Assembly (NCBI GenBank): GCA_030684935.1
Contig: JAUXXH010000028.1
Coordinates: 1-49,633, forward strand
From: Pseudolabrys sp.
Lineage (GTDB): Bacteria; Pseudomonadota; Alphaproteobacteria; Rhizobiales; Xanthobacteraceae
Direction of reading: 5' to 3'
DNA: 49,633 bases
Both the position numbers and the translations under genes were made by a program. The notes beneath the pieces were generated by a model. That model was not told the DNA's origin, ran no database searches, and saw only the letters and a program-made list of their open reading frames with translations. This document shows positions 16,561-25,217 of the stretch, piece after piece (position 1 is the stretch's first letter; each line of letters starts with the position of its first letter).

Positions 16561-17883
16561 ATGCTCCACATCGTTAAATCGGCCGCCAGGCGGCCGAATG
16601 TCCGTGGCTGGTTGTCGGCCGCCGCGGGATTGGCTGTTGTTGCCACCGTTGCCGCTTCGCCGGCCGCGGCCCAGGACACCATCAAAGTCGGCGTGCTCCA
16701 CTCGCTCTCGGGCACCATGGCGATCAGCGAGACCACGCTGAAGGACACCGTTCTGTTCATGATCGATGAGCAGAACAAGAAGGGCGGCGTGCTGGGCAAG
16801 AAGCTCGAAGCCGTCGTCGTCGATCCCGCCTCGAACTGGCCGCTGTTCGCAGAAAAGGCACGCGAACTGATTTCCAAGGACAAGGTTCAGGTCGTGTTCG
16901 GCTGCTGGACCTCGGTGTCGCGCAAGTCGGTGCTGCCGGTGTTCAAGGAGCTCAATTCGATCCTGTTCTACCCGGTGCAGTACGAAGGCGAGGAGAGCGA
17001 GCGCAACGTATTCTACACCGGCGCCGCGCCGAACCAGCAGGCCATCCCGGCCGTCGATTACCTGATGAGCAAGGACGGCGGTTCGGTGAAGCGCTGGGTG
17101 CTGGCGGGCACCGACTATGTCTACCCGCGCACCACCAACCGTATTCTCGAGGCCTATCTGAAGTCCAAGGGCGTCGCCGAAGCCGACATCATGATCAACT
17201 ACACGCCGTTCGGGCATTCCGATTGGCAGACCATCGTGTCGGACATCAAGAAGTTCGGCTCGGCCGGCAAGAAGACCGCCGTGGTCTCCACCATCAACGG
17301 CGATGCCAACGTTCCCTTCTACAAGGAGCTCGGCAACCAGGGCATCAAGGCGACCGACATTCCGGTCGTGGCGTTCTCGGTCGGCGAGGAAGAACTTGCC
17401 GGTCTCGACACCAAGCCGCTGCTCGGCCACCTGGCCGCCTGGAACTACTTCCAGTCGATCAAGGATCCGGCCAACGCCGAGTTCATCAAGAAGTGGCAGG
17501 CTTTCACCAAGAACCCGAAGCGCACCACCAACGACCCGATGGAAGCAACCGTGATCGGCTTCAACATGTGGGTGAAGGCGGTCGAGAAGGCGAAGACCAC
17601 GGACACCGACAAGGTCATCGCGGCTCTGCCGGGCATCGAAGCGCCGAACCTGACCGGCGGCATGTCGAAGATGCTTCCGAACCATCACATCACCAAGCCG
17701 GTGTTCGTTGGCGAAATCCGCGCCGACGGCCAGTTCGATGTGGTGTGGAAGACCAAGGGCCTGGTCCCCGGCGATGCCTGGACCGACTTCCTGCCCGGTT
17801 CGAAGGACCTGGAAGCCGACTGGGTCGACCTCAAGTGCGGCAACTACAACAAGGTCACCAAGAAGTGCGGCGGCGCCTCCTGA
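16561..17883 (+). CDS. urtA: Urea ABC transporter, urea-binding protein
   Basis: A 440-residue periplasmic binding protein. The signal peptide ends near residue 37 (ASPAAA). Blocks typical of UrtA/AmiC/FmdD are clear: IKVGVLHSLSGTMAISE, VFGCWTSVSRKSVLPVF, LFYPVQYEGEE, VLAGTDYVYPRTTN and TNDPMEA. The start ATG at 16561 is preceded by AGGGGA. It captures urea for the UrtBCDE importer, whose genes follow in order. Downstream lies a perfect 12-bp hairpin, which may keep this mRNA more abundant than the rest of the operon. Confidence 0.96.
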   Translation: MLHIVKSAARRPNVRGWLSAAAGLAVVATVAASPAAAQDTIKVGVLHSLSGTMAISETTLKDTVLFMIDEQNKKGGVLGKKLEAVVVDPASNWPLFAEKARELISKDKVQVVFGCWTSVSRKSVLPVFKELNSILFYPVQYEGEESERNVFYTGAAPNQQAIPAVDYLMSKDGGSVKRWVLAGTDYVYPRTTNRILEAYLKSKGVAEADIMINYTPFGHSDWQTIVSDIKKFGSAGKKTAVVSTINGDANVPFYKELGNQGIKATDIPVVAFSVGEEELAGLDTKPLLGHLAAWNYFQSIKDPANAEFIKKWQAFTKNPKRTTNDPMEATVIGFNMWVKAVEKAKTTDTDKVIAALPGIEAPNLTGGMSKMLPNHHITKPVFVGEIRADGQFDVVWKTKGLVPGDAWTDFLPGSKDLEADWVDLKCGNYNKVTKKCGGAS

Positions 17884-17923
17884 GGCCGGCTGTCCACACG
17901 ACGTGACCTGATCGACTGAACCC

Positions 17924-17949
17924 GGAGGCGGCGGCCTGCCGCCGCCTCC
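17924..17949 (+). promoter_or_regulatory. Perfect intercistronic hairpin between urtA and urtB
   Basis: GGAGGCGGCGGC / GCCGCCGCCTCC is a perfect 12-bp inverted repeat around CT, without a T-run. It lies 40 bases after urtA. Such GC-rich stems after binding-protein genes commonly stabilise the upstream mRNA or partly terminate transcription; the choice between these is inference. Confidence 0.7.
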
Positions 17950-17982
17950 AAGCTCCCAACATCGACGCCGGGAACGATCGCC

Positions 17983-19596
17983 ATGCGTGCCCTCTACGAC
18001 CGCATCACCGCGCTCGTATTCGCCCTCGGCTTGCTTGCCGCCGTCGCCGGCTCTGCTCATGCCGGTCCTTACGAAGACGCTCTGGCCGGCTTCACCACCG
18101 ACAGTTTCACCGACACGTTCGAAGCCATCGACGGCGTCGTCGCCAGCGGCAGTCCGATGGCCGCGCAACTGCTGGAAGCGTTGCAGGACAGCCGCCTGCA
18201 ATTCAGCGCCGCCGAGAAAAAAGTTTTCATCAAGACCCGGGATGGCGCGCTGCTCGATGCCGCCACCGGCGAACCGGCCGTCGGCGCGCCACCCGCCGAT
18301 CTCGCGAACGTGCGGCTCAACAACCGCCTGCGTGGCGCGCTCAACGCCGCCATCGGCGCCCTGACGCTGATGGCGCCGGATCCCGGCCGGCGCCTGAGCG
18401 CCGCGCAGTCGGTGTTCCGGTCGCGCGACTCCTCCGCCTTGCCGGCGGTGGAGAAGGCGCTGGAGGCCGAAACCAACGCGCGGGTGAAAAAGGCGCTGAC
18501 CGAGGCGCGCGCTGCCATCATCGTGATGTCGGATGACGCCAGCCCTGACAACAAGATCGCCGCCATCGCCGTGATCCGCGACCGCAGCGACCAGGAGTCG
18601 CTGGCGCTGATGTCCGGTCTGCCGGCCAACGCGCCGCCGGAGGTGCGCGCCGCCGCCACCGACGCGATCGCCAAGATTCAGAGCAATCTCGCCATCTGGC
18701 GCACCGTGCAGAACTTCTGGTACGGGCTGTCGCTCGGCTCGGTGCTGCTGCTGGCGGCCATCGGCCTCGCCATCACCTTCGGCGTCATGGGCGTCATCAA
18801 CATGGCGCATGGCGAGATGGTGATGCTCGGCGCCTATACGACCTTTGTGGTGCAGGATCTCATCCGCACCAGCTTCCCCGGCCTGTTCGACTATTCGCTC
18901 GCCTTTGCTTTGCCGCTGGCCTTCATCGTCGCCGGCGCGGTCGGCATCCTGATCGAACGCACCGTCATCCGGTATCTCTATGGCCGGCCGCTGGAAACGC
19001 TGCTCGCCACCTGGGGCATTTCGCTGGTGCTGATGCAGGCGGTGCGCGCCGTTTTCGGCCCAACCAACAAGGAAGTCGGCAACCCGAGCTGGATGTCGGG
19101 CGCCTTCGATCTCGGCGGCATCCTTATCACGTATAACCGCATGTGGATCATCATCTTCACCGGCATCGTGTTCGTCGCGCTGCTGGCGATGCTGCGCTAC
19201 ACGCGGCTCGGCCTTGAGATGCGCGCGGTCACCCAGAACCGGCAGATGGCGGCGGCGGTTGGCATCCGCACCGCGCGCATCGATGCGCTGACCTTCGGTC
19301 TCGGCTCCGGCATCGCCGGTATCGCCGGCGTGGCGCTGTCGCAGATCGACAATGTCAGCCCGAACCTCGGACAGGGCTACATCATCGACAGTTTCATGGT
19401 CGTGGTATTCGGCGGTGTCGGCAATCTTTGGGGCACGCTGGTCGGCGCGCTGACGCTCGGCATCGCCAACAAGTTCCTCGAACCCTTCGCCGGCGCGGTG
19501 CTGGCCAAGATCGCCATCCTCGTCTTCATCATTCTGTTTATCCAGAAGCGCCCGCGCGGCATGTTCGCGCTCAAGGGCAGGGCGATAGAGGCATGA
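17983..19596 (+). CDS. urtB: Urea ABC transporter, permease UrtB
   Basis: A 537-residue inner-membrane permease. It has the long N-terminal periplasmic extension (signal peptide 1-27, helical domain to about residue 235) typical of UrtB, followed by a LivH-like permease domain beginning FWYGLSLGSVLLLAAIGLAI. The characteristic INMAHGEMVMLGAY and the loop VFGGVGNLWGTLVGAL are present. ATG at 17983. With UrtC it forms the channel for urea. Confidence 0.95.
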   Translation: MRALYDRITALVFALGLLAAVAGSAHAGPYEDALAGFTTDSFTDTFEAIDGVVASGSPMAAQLLEALQDSRLQFSAAEKKVFIKTRDGALLDAATGEPAVGAPPADLANVRLNNRLRGALNAAIGALTLMAPDPGRRLSAAQSVFRSRDSSALPAVEKALEAETNARVKKALTEARAAIIVMSDDASPDNKIAAIAVIRDRSDQESLALMSGLPANAPPEVRAAATDAIAKIQSNLAIWRTVQNFWYGLSLGSVLLLAAIGLAITFGVMGVINMAHGEMVMLGAYTTFVVQDLIRTSFPGLFDYSLAFALPLAFIVAGAVGILIERTVIRYLYGRPLETLLATWGISLVLMQAVRAVFGPTNKEVGNPSWMSGAFDLGGILITYNRMWIIIFTGIVFVALLAMLRYTRLGLEMRAVTQNRQMAAAVGIRTARIDALTFGLGSGIAGIAGVALSQIDNVSPNLGQGYIIDSFMVVVFGGVGNLWGTLVGALTLGIANKFLEPFAGAVLAKIAILVFIILFIQKRPRGMFALKGRAIEA

Positions 19597-19624
19597 CGCG
19601 CGCGTTCGCCACGAACTCTCTTCA

Positions 19625-19783
19625 CCTCTCCCCGCCGTGCGGGGAGAGGTCGGCGCGCCGTATGCGCGGTGATGTAAATGTTCGATGCTTTATGGCGCGC
19701 CGGGTGAGGGGCCGTGCATCGCCCCTCACCCGGCTCGGACCTGCCGGTCCTCGCCACCCTCTCCCCGCAGTGCGGGGAGAGGG
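19625..19783. repeat. Palindromic interspersed repeat, family A-like (urtB-urtC gap)
   Basis: A composite of hairpins: CCTCTCCCCGC/GCGGGGAGAGG at 19625-19649, CGGGTGAGGGGC/GCCCCTCACCCG at 19701-19732, and CCCTCTCCCCGC/GCGGGGAGAGGG at 19757-19783. It fills most of the gap and carries no start codon or ribosome binding site needed by urtC. Confidence 0.8.
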
Positions 19784-19819
19784 AAGAAGCGCCGCGCCAC
19801 GCCCGTGCGGGAGCGGCTC

Positions 19820-20983
19820 ATGCTGACCTCCCGCCACCCGCTCATTCATCTGCTCGACCGCGGCGCCGTGCTGTTCCTGGTGCTGCTTGGCGCCTTTGCC
19901 ATCGCCATTCCGGTGCTGAACCTGCTGGTGCCGTCGGGCTCGACCTTCCACGTCTCGACCTACCTGGTGTCGCTGTTCGGCAAATATGTCTGCTACGGAT
20001 TGCTCGCGCTCTCGATCGACCTGATCTGGGGTTATGTCGGTATCCTGTCGCTCGGCCACGGCGCGTTCTTCGCGCTCGGCGGCTATGCCATGGGCATGTA
20101 CCTGATGCGCCAGATCGGCACCCGCGGCGTCTATGCCGATCCGATCCTGCCCGACTTCATGGTGTTCCTGAACTGGAAGGAATTGCCGTTCTTCTGGTAC
20201 TTTTTCGATCACTTTGCCTATGCGGCGCTGATGGTGCTGTTGGTGCCGGGCCTGCTGGCCTTTGTTTTCGGCTGGTTCGCGTTCCGCAGCCGCGTCACCG
20301 GCGTCTATCTCTCGATCATCACCCAGGCGCTGACCTATGCGCTGCTGCTCGCCTTCTTCCGCAACGACTTCGGCTTCGGCGGCAATAACGGCCTGACCGA
20401 TTTCAAGGACATCCTCGGCTTCAACGTACAGTCGGAGGCGACGCGCAATTCGCTGTTCTTCATCTCGTGCGTGATGCTGGCCATCTGCTTCCTGATCTGC
20501 CGCGCCATCGTCACCTCGAAATTCGGCAAGGTGCTGGTGGCGATCCGCGACGCCGAGTCGCGCACGCGCTTCCTCGGCTACCGGGTCGAGGCCTACAAGC
20601 TGTTCGTGTTCACGCTGTCGGCCTGCATGGCCGGCATTGCCGGCGCGCTCTACGTGCCGCAGGTCGGCATCATCAATCCGGGCGAGTTCGCGCCGGCCAA
20701 TTCGATCGAGGCGGTGATCTGGGTCGCGGTCGGCGGCCGCGGCACGCTGACCGGCGCGGTGCTCGGCGCCTTCGTCGTCAACTACGCCAAGACCTATTTC
20801 ACTTCCGGCTTCCTGGCGGAGTACTGGCTGTTCATGCTCGGCGCGCTGTTCATCGGCACCACGCTCTTCATGCCGCGCGGCATCATCGGCACCTACAACC
20901 ACTGGCGCGCCAACCGTGCCGAGCGCAAGGACGCCGAACGGGACGGTGCGCCGCCGCTGGCGTCGCCGAGAGCGGCGGAGTAG
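19820..20983 (+). CDS. urtC: Urea ABC transporter, permease UrtC
   Basis: A 387-residue LivM-like permease. Eight or more hydrophobic segments are visible and the family blocks SIDLIWGYVGILSLGHGAFF, GNNGLTDFKDILGF, RDAESRTRFLGY and GRGTLTGAVLGAF are present. ATG at 19820 has GGGAG upstream; the frame extends 45 codons further 5' through a palindromic repeat, which I exclude. It ends 5 bp before urtD, so the two are coupled. Confidence 0.95.
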   Translation: MLTSRHPLIHLLDRGAVLFLVLLGAFAIAIPVLNLLVPSGSTFHVSTYLVSLFGKYVCYGLLALSIDLIWGYVGILSLGHGAFFALGGYAMGMYLMRQIGTRGVYADPILPDFMVFLNWKELPFFWYFFDHFAYAALMVLLVPGLLAFVFGWFAFRSRVTGVYLSIITQALTYALLLAFFRNDFGFGGNNGLTDFKDILGFNVQSEATRNSLFFISCVMLAICFLICRAIVTSKFGKVLVAIRDAESRTRFLGYRVEAYKLFVFTLSACMAGIAGALYVPQVGIINPGEFAPANSIEAVIWVAVGGRGTLTGAVLGAFVVNYAKTYFTSGFLAEYWLFMLGALFIGTTLFMPRGIIGTYNHWRANRAERKDAERDGAPPLASPRAAE

Positions 20984-20988
20984 GGCCC

Positions 20989-21747
20989 ATGGTCGACCGG
21001 CAAACCACCTCGGCGCTGCTTTACCTCGACGGCATCAGCGTGTCGTTCGACGGTTTCCGCGCGCTCAACGAACTGTCCTTCATCGTCGAGCCCGGCGAGA
21101 TGCGGGCGATCATCGGCCCGAACGGCGCCGGCAAGACCACCATGATGGACGTCATCACCGGCAAGACGCGGCCCGATTCCGGCGACGTCTACTTCCAGGA
21201 AGGCACCGTCGATTTGTCCAAGCTGGACGAGACCGAAATCGCCTCGCTCGGCATCGGCCGCAAATTCCAGAAGCCGACGGTGTTCGAAATGCACACCGTC
21301 GAGGACAACCTGCAACTGGCGCTGAAGAACGACCGCGGCGTACGCGCCACCCTGCTGTGGCAGAGCACGGCCGAACAGGAAAAGCGCATCGACGCGCTGC
21401 TGGATCGCGTCCGCCTCAAGCCGCTGCGCTCGCGCATCGCCGGCAGCCTGTCGCACGGCCAGAAACAGTGGCTGGAAATCGCCATGCTGCTGGCGCAGGA
21501 CCCGAAGCTGCTGCTGGTCGACGAACCGGTCGCCGGCATGACCGACGTCGAGACCATGCAGACGGCGGAGCTGCTGAAGGAAATCAACCGCCACCACACC
21601 GTGGTGGTGGTCGAGCACGACATGGCCTTCGTCCGCGAACTCGGCGTCAAGGTGACGTGCCTGCACGAAGGCTCAGTGCTGGCTGAAGGCTCGATCGACG
21701 ATGTCTCGACGGACGAGCGGGTGGTGGAAGTGTATTTGGGGCGGTGA
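20989..21747 (+). CDS. urtD: Urea ABC transporter, ATPase UrtD
   Basis: A 252-residue ABC ATPase. Walker A GPNGAGKT is at residues 43-50; the signature reads LSHGQKQWLEIAM and Walker B LLLVDEPVAGM, followed by the H-loop VVEHDMAF. These variants (SHGQKQWLE) are diagnostic of UrtD. ATG at 20989, five bases after urtC. It powers urea import together with UrtE. Confidence 0.96.
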   Translation: MVDRQTTSALLYLDGISVSFDGFRALNELSFIVEPGEMRAIIGPNGAGKTTMMDVITGKTRPDSGDVYFQEGTVDLSKLDETEIASLGIGRKFQKPTVFEMHTVEDNLQLALKNDRGVRATLLWQSTAEQEKRIDALLDRVRLKPLRSRIAGSLSHGQKQWLEIAMLLAQDPKLLLVDEPVAGMTDVETMQTAELLKEINRHHTVVVVEHDMAFVRELGVKVTCLHEGSVLAEGSIDDVSTDERVVEVYLGR

Positions 21748-21769
21748 TGATGAGCGATTGGATACTGGA

Positions 21770-21904
21770 CTTTTCCCGGGCGCAGCGCAGCGCGCTTGCG
21801 GTGCGCTGCAGACCCGGGATCGTCCCAAACGCGACGCTTGTAACGATCCCGGATCTGCGGTGCAGCACTTCGCTGCGCTCGTGCCGCACCGCGTCCGGGA
21901 AAAG
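21770..21904. repeat. Palindromic interspersed repeat, family B (copy 2)
   Basis: A 135-bp element between urtD and urtE with perfect outer inverted ends CTTTTCCCGG/CCGGGAAAAG and several internal stems. The core 21843-21860 matches the galB-galC element. Its right end (GGGAAAAGAGG) abuts the ATG of urtE at 21914 and appears to supply its ribosome binding site. Confidence 0.82.
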
Positions 21905-21913
21905 AGGCTAGGT

Positions 21914-22609
21914 ATGCTCGAGGCAACCAACATCAGTCTCCACTACGGCGCGGCGCAGGCGCTGCGCGGCATTTCGCTCAACGCCGAGGTCGGCAAGGTG
22001 ACCTGCGTGCTGGGCCGCAACGGCGTCGGCAAGACCAGCCTGTTGCGCGCCATTGTCGGCCAGCGCCCGGTCAGCGGCGGCACCATTAAGCTCGGCGGCG
22101 CCGACATCACCCGCATGGCCACCGTCGACCGCGCCCGCAGCGGCATCGCCTTCGTGCCGCAGGGCCGCGAAATATTTCCGCTGCTGACGGTCGAGGAAAA
22201 TCTCGAGACCGCTTTTGCGCCGCTCAAGCGCGCCGACCGCACGATCCCCGACGACGTGTTCACGCTGTTCCCGGTGCTCAAGTCGATGCTCGGCCGCCGC
22301 GGCGGCGATCTGTCCGGCGGCCAGCAGCAGCAACTGGCGATCGGCCGTGCGCTCACCATGCGGCCGCGGCTGTTGCTGCTCGACGAGCCGACCGAAGGCA
22401 TCCAGCCGTCGATTATCAAGGACATCGGCCGCGCCATCAGCTATCTGCGCTCGCTCGGCGGCATGGCGATCGTGCTGGTCGAGCAGTATCTCGATTTCGC
22501 GCAGGAGCTGGGCGATCATCTGGTCGTCATGGACCGCGGCGCGATCGTCTATTCCAGCGACAAGGCGAACCTGGACGAAGCGGCGCTGAAGCGGGCGCTG
22601 GCGATTTGA
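21914..22609 (+). CDS. urtE: Urea ABC transporter, ATPase UrtE
   Basis: A 231-residue ABC ATPase of the LivF type. Walker A reads GRNGVGKT, the signature LSGGQQQQLAIGR and Walker B RLLLLDEPTEGIQPS. MLEATNISLHYGAAQALRGI is a typical UrtE N-terminus, so I use ATG at 21914; the open frame continues upstream through a family B repeat. Separation from urtD by that repeat does not break the operon order. Confidence 0.95.
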   Translation: MLEATNISLHYGAAQALRGISLNAEVGKVTCVLGRNGVGKTSLLRAIVGQRPVSGGTIKLGGADITRMATVDRARSGIAFVPQGREIFPLLTVEENLETAFAPLKRADRTIPDDVFTLFPVLKSMLGRRGGDLSGGQQQQLAIGRALTMRPRLLLLDEPTEGIQPSIIKDIGRAISYLRSLGGMAIVLVEQYLDFAQELGDHLVVMDRGAIVYSSDKANLDEAALKRALAI

Positions 22610-22619
22610 GGTTTCTTCA

Positions 22620-22739
22620 CCTCCCCCTTGCGGGGAGGTCGCCCGCCGCAGGCGGGCGGGTGGGGGTGATTTTATGATATCGATGGCCCAGCCTTTACCC
22701 CCCTCCCTAACCCTCCCCCACAAGGGGGGAGGGAACAGG
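22620..22739. repeat. Palindromic repeat pair, family A, between urtE and ureD
   Basis: First part: CCTCCCC...GGGGAGG and CGCCCGCC/GGCGGGCG stems at about 22620-22660. Second part, 22697-22739, is a 43-bp block that in inverted orientation is identical to 25173-25215 (left border of the DUF559 gene) and differs at two bases from 25568-25607 (right border). Confidence 0.85.
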
Positions 22740-22748
22740 TCAGAATTC

Positions 22749-23585
22749 GTGGCCAACGCCAAAGACAACAAGATATTCGCCGGCAACCGCGCCACCGGCC
22801 ACATCGGCCTCACGGTCGCCGCGCAGGACGGCCGCACGCGGCGCGGCACCGTCTATGAAGACGGCTCGCTGCGCGTGCGCTTTCCCAATGTCGAGGCCGG
22901 CGCGCTGGAGGCGGTGATCGTCAACACCGGCGGCGGCATGACCGGCGGCGACCGCTTTGCCATCGATATCGCGCTGGGCGAGGGCGCCGCGCTGGTGGCC
23001 GGCACCGCCGCGGCGGAAAAGATCTACCGCTCCAATGGACCGGACGCGGAAATGAGCCTGCGGCTGAAAGTGGCCGCCGGCGCGCGCCTCGCCTGGCTGC
23101 CGCAGGAGAGCATCTTGTTCGACCGCGCCCGGCTGTCGCGGAGCATCGACATCGATATTGCCGATGGGGCGTCGGCGCTGGTCGCCGAGGCGGTGGTGTT
23201 CGGCCGCGCCGCCATGGGCGAGGCGATGAACGAGGGTCTGTTCGCCGACCGCTGGCGGGTGCGCCGCGCCGGAAAGCTGGTCTATGCCGACAGCCTGCGG
23301 CTCGACGGCGCCATTGCCGAGAGGCTCGGGCGGGCCGCCGTCACCCAAGGCGGCATTGCGATCGCCACCGTGCTGATCGCGCCGGCCGATGTGAGCCAGT
23401 TGCCGCAAAAGCTTGAAGATGTGCGCGCGCTGGGCGATCATTTTGCCGGCGAGGTCGGCATCTCGGCCTGGAACGGCATCGCGGTGGCGCGGCTCTGCGC
23501 CCGGGACGGTGCGAAGCTGCGCCACGATCTGATCGCCGTCCTGGCGGCGCTGGGGACCAGCGTGCCGCGGCTGTGGTTGAATTGA
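22749..23585 (+). CDS. ureD: Urease accessory protein UreD (UreH)
   Basis: A 278-residue cytosolic accessory protein that scaffolds the UreFG complex on apo-urease for nickel insertion. Family blocks are visible: GSLRVRFPN, VNTGGGMTGGDRF, TAAAEKIYRS and LPQESILFDRA. I favour GTG at 22749 because the repeat block 22697-22739 fills the codons before it; an ATG at 22683 (or 22674) would add 22-25 residues translated from the repeat. The true start is therefore uncertain. Confidence 0.9.
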   Translation: MANAKDNKIFAGNRATGHIGLTVAAQDGRTRRGTVYEDGSLRVRFPNVEAGALEAVIVNTGGGMTGGDRFAIDIALGEGAALVAGTAAAEKIYRSNGPDAEMSLRLKVAAGARLAWLPQESILFDRARLSRSIDIDIADGASALVAEAVVFGRAAMGEAMNEGLFADRWRVRRAGKLVYADSLRLDGAIAERLGRAAVTQGGIAIATVLIAPADVSQLPQKLEDVRALGDHFAGEVGISAWNGIAVARLCARDGAKLRHDLIAVLAALGTSVPRLWLN

Positions 23586-23618
23586 GGGGCGCGTGACGAT
23601 GCGCCAAGGGAAAGCAGC

Positions 23619-23921
23619 ATGAATCTGACGCCGCGTGAGAAAGACAAATTGCTGATCGCCATGGCAGCGATCGTGGCGCGTCGCCGCCTCGAGCGCGGCG
23701 TCAAGCTGAACCATCCCGAAGCGGTGGCGCTGATTTCCGAATTCATCGTCGAGGGCGCGCGCGACGGCCGCTCGGTCGCCGATTTGATGCGCGACGGCGC
23801 CTCGGTGATCAGCCGCGCCCAGGTGATGGACGGCATTGCCGAGATGATCCATGACATCCAGGTGGAAGCGACGTTTCCCGACGGCACCAAGCTCGTCACC
23901 GTGCACAATCCGATCCGTTGA
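23619..23921 (+). CDS. ureA: Urease gamma subunit
   Basis: A 100-residue structural subunit, the usual length. It starts [17 protein letters not shown] and contains [14 protein letters not shown] and [18 protein letters not shown], all standard for UreA. It assembles with UreB and UreC into the (alpha-beta-gamma)3 enzyme. The gene follows ureD by 33 bp and precedes ureJ by 13 bp. Confidence 0.97.
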   Translation: MNLTPREKDKLLIAMAAIVARRRLERGVKLNHPEAVALISEFIVEGARDGRSVADLMRDGASVISRAQVMDGIAEMIHDIQVEATFPDGTKLVTVHNPIR

Positions 23922-23934
23922 AAAGGGCCTTACG

Positions 23935-24510
23935 ATGAACCGCATTCTCTCCGTCTTCGCACTTCTGATGCTCGGCGCGAGCCCGGCGCTCGCGCATGTC
24001 GGGCATGGCGCCACCGAATCTTTCATGGCGGGCGTCGCGCATCCGTTTGGCGGGCTCGATCATATCGCGGTCATGATCGCGGTCGGCCTGTGGGCGGCGC
24101 TGAAGGGCGGCCGCGCGCTGTGGCTGTGGCCGGCGGCCTTTGTCGGCGTGATGCTCATCGGCGGCGGGCTCGGCATGGCGGGCGTCGACTTGCCGCTGGT
24201 CGAGCCGGCGATCCTCGCCTCGGTGGTGGCGATCGGCCTGCTGGTAGCGCTGGCGGTCAACATGCCGCTGTGGGCCGGTGCGGCGGTGGTCGGCGCCTTC
24301 GCGCTGTTCCACGGCCATGCGCATGGCACCGAGGCCGGCCTCGGCGGCGCCGAGTACATGGCCGGCTTTGCTATTGCCACCGCGACGCTGCATCTGATCG
24401 GCATCGGCTTCGCGCTACTGATGGCGCGCAACGCGCTGCGCCCGGCGATCCGCGGTGCCGGTGTGGTGTGCGTGGTGGTGGGCGCCGGACTGATCGCGGG
24501 GGTCATCTGA
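23935..24510 (+). CDS. ureJ: HupE/UreJ family nickel-related membrane protein
   Basis: A 191-residue inner-membrane protein with a signal-like N-terminus (1-20), then HVGHG, and about six transmembrane segments. The nickel-binding-type motif HPFGGLDH (residues 36-43) and the internal FHGHAHG are hallmarks of HupE/UreJ. By family it is a secondary nickel (or cobalt) permease supplying the urease metal. It sits between ureA and ureB; its TGA overlaps the ATG of ureB (ATGA), so they are translationally coupled. Confidence 0.92.
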   Translation: MNRILSVFALLMLGASPALAHVGHGATESFMAGVAHPFGGLDHIAVMIAVGLWAALKGGRALWLWPAAFVGVMLIGGGLGMAGVDLPLVEPAILASVVAIGLLVALAVNMPLWAGAAVVGAFALFHGHAHGTEAGLGGAEYMAGFAIATATLHLIGIGFALLMARNALRPAIRGAGVVCVVVGAGLIAGVI

Positions 24511-24815
24511 TGATCCCCGGCGAGATGTTCGTCCAGGACGGCGAGATCGAGCTGAACGCCGGCCGCAAGACGGTCACGCTGACGGTCGCCAACAGCGGCG
24601 ACCGTCCGATCCAAGTCGGGTCGCACTACCACTTCTTCGAGACCAACCCGGCGCTGAAATTCGAGCGCAAAAAGGCGCGCGGCATGCGGCTTGATATCGC
24701 CGCCGGCACCGCGGTGCGTTTCGAGCCGGGGCAGACCCGCGACGTGACGCTGGTCGCGCTGGCCGGCAAGCGTACGGTCTACGGTTTTCGCGGCGATGTG
24801 ATGGGGAAGCTGTGA
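24510..24815 (+). CDS. ureB: Urease beta subunit
   Basis: A 101-residue structural subunit starting [16 protein letters not shown], with [32 protein letters not shown] and [10 protein letters not shown], all standard. ATG at 24510 overlaps the ureJ stop. In most bacteria ureC follows directly; here an 815-bp gap holding a DUF559 nuclease cassette intervenes. Confidence 0.97.
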   Translation: MIPGEMFVQDGEIELNAGRKTVTLTVANSGDRPIQVGSHYHFFETNPALKFERKKARGMRLDIAAGTAVRFEPGQTRDVTLVALAGKRTVYGFRGDVMGKL

Positions 24816-25217
24816 CGCCCCGGATCATGACCCCCAAAAGCCATAACGGGCAGACCGTCGTCTGCCCGTCACAAGCTCTCGGATCCATTTCCGGGCTGCG
24901 CGCGTGAGCGCGCCACTCGGTACCCAGTTACTGAGAGCCAGGACCGGCAATCACGGACCACGAATGCTGCGAGCAGCGTCCACGTCCCAAGCTTGCTTCG
25001 GTCACGGCGGCCTTCCGTGTCCGGCAGAGCCGAAGATGGATGACCTGACATGAAGGCTACGCCGACCGCGTGCCGTTGCAAGCGCCTTCGCGGGCCGGTT
25101 GATAACTGTGGGGATAAGGTGCTGCCGCGGGTCGACGCGATGTTGCGAGCCAGGGTCGAACGGCAAACTCAGCCTGTTCCCTCCCCCCTTGTGGGGGAGG
25201 GTTAGGGAGGGGGGTGT
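24816..25217. other. Gap between ureB and the DUF559 gene
   Basis: No gene is seen in these 402 bases. A perfect hairpin ACGGGCAGA/TCTGCCCGT (24846-24869) follows ureB by 30 bases, without a T-run. The stretch to about 25170 looks like degenerate intergenic repeat sequence. The left inverted repeat of the DUF559 cassette occupies 25173-25215. Confidence 0.55.
25173..25215 (-). repeat. Family A palindromic repeat, left border of the DUF559 cassette
   Basis: Identical over 43 bp, inverted, to 22697-22739. Internally palindromic around a CCCCCAC/GTGGGGG-type core. Its plus-strand right end, GGGAGGGGGG, is placed to act as the ribosome binding site of the gene at 25218. Confidence 0.9.

Noticed and set aside
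16435..18810. A 791-codon minus-strand open frame opposite urtA-urtB
   Set aside because: It lies entirely antisense to well-supported genes, has the His/Arg/Gly/Asp-rich composition of a GC-rich shadow frame, and matches no family.
25107..25117. A DnaA-box-like sequence (TTATCCCCACA on the minus strand)
   Set aside because: It has one base too many relative to TTATNCACA, there is no cluster of boxes, and no origin-associated genes are nearby.
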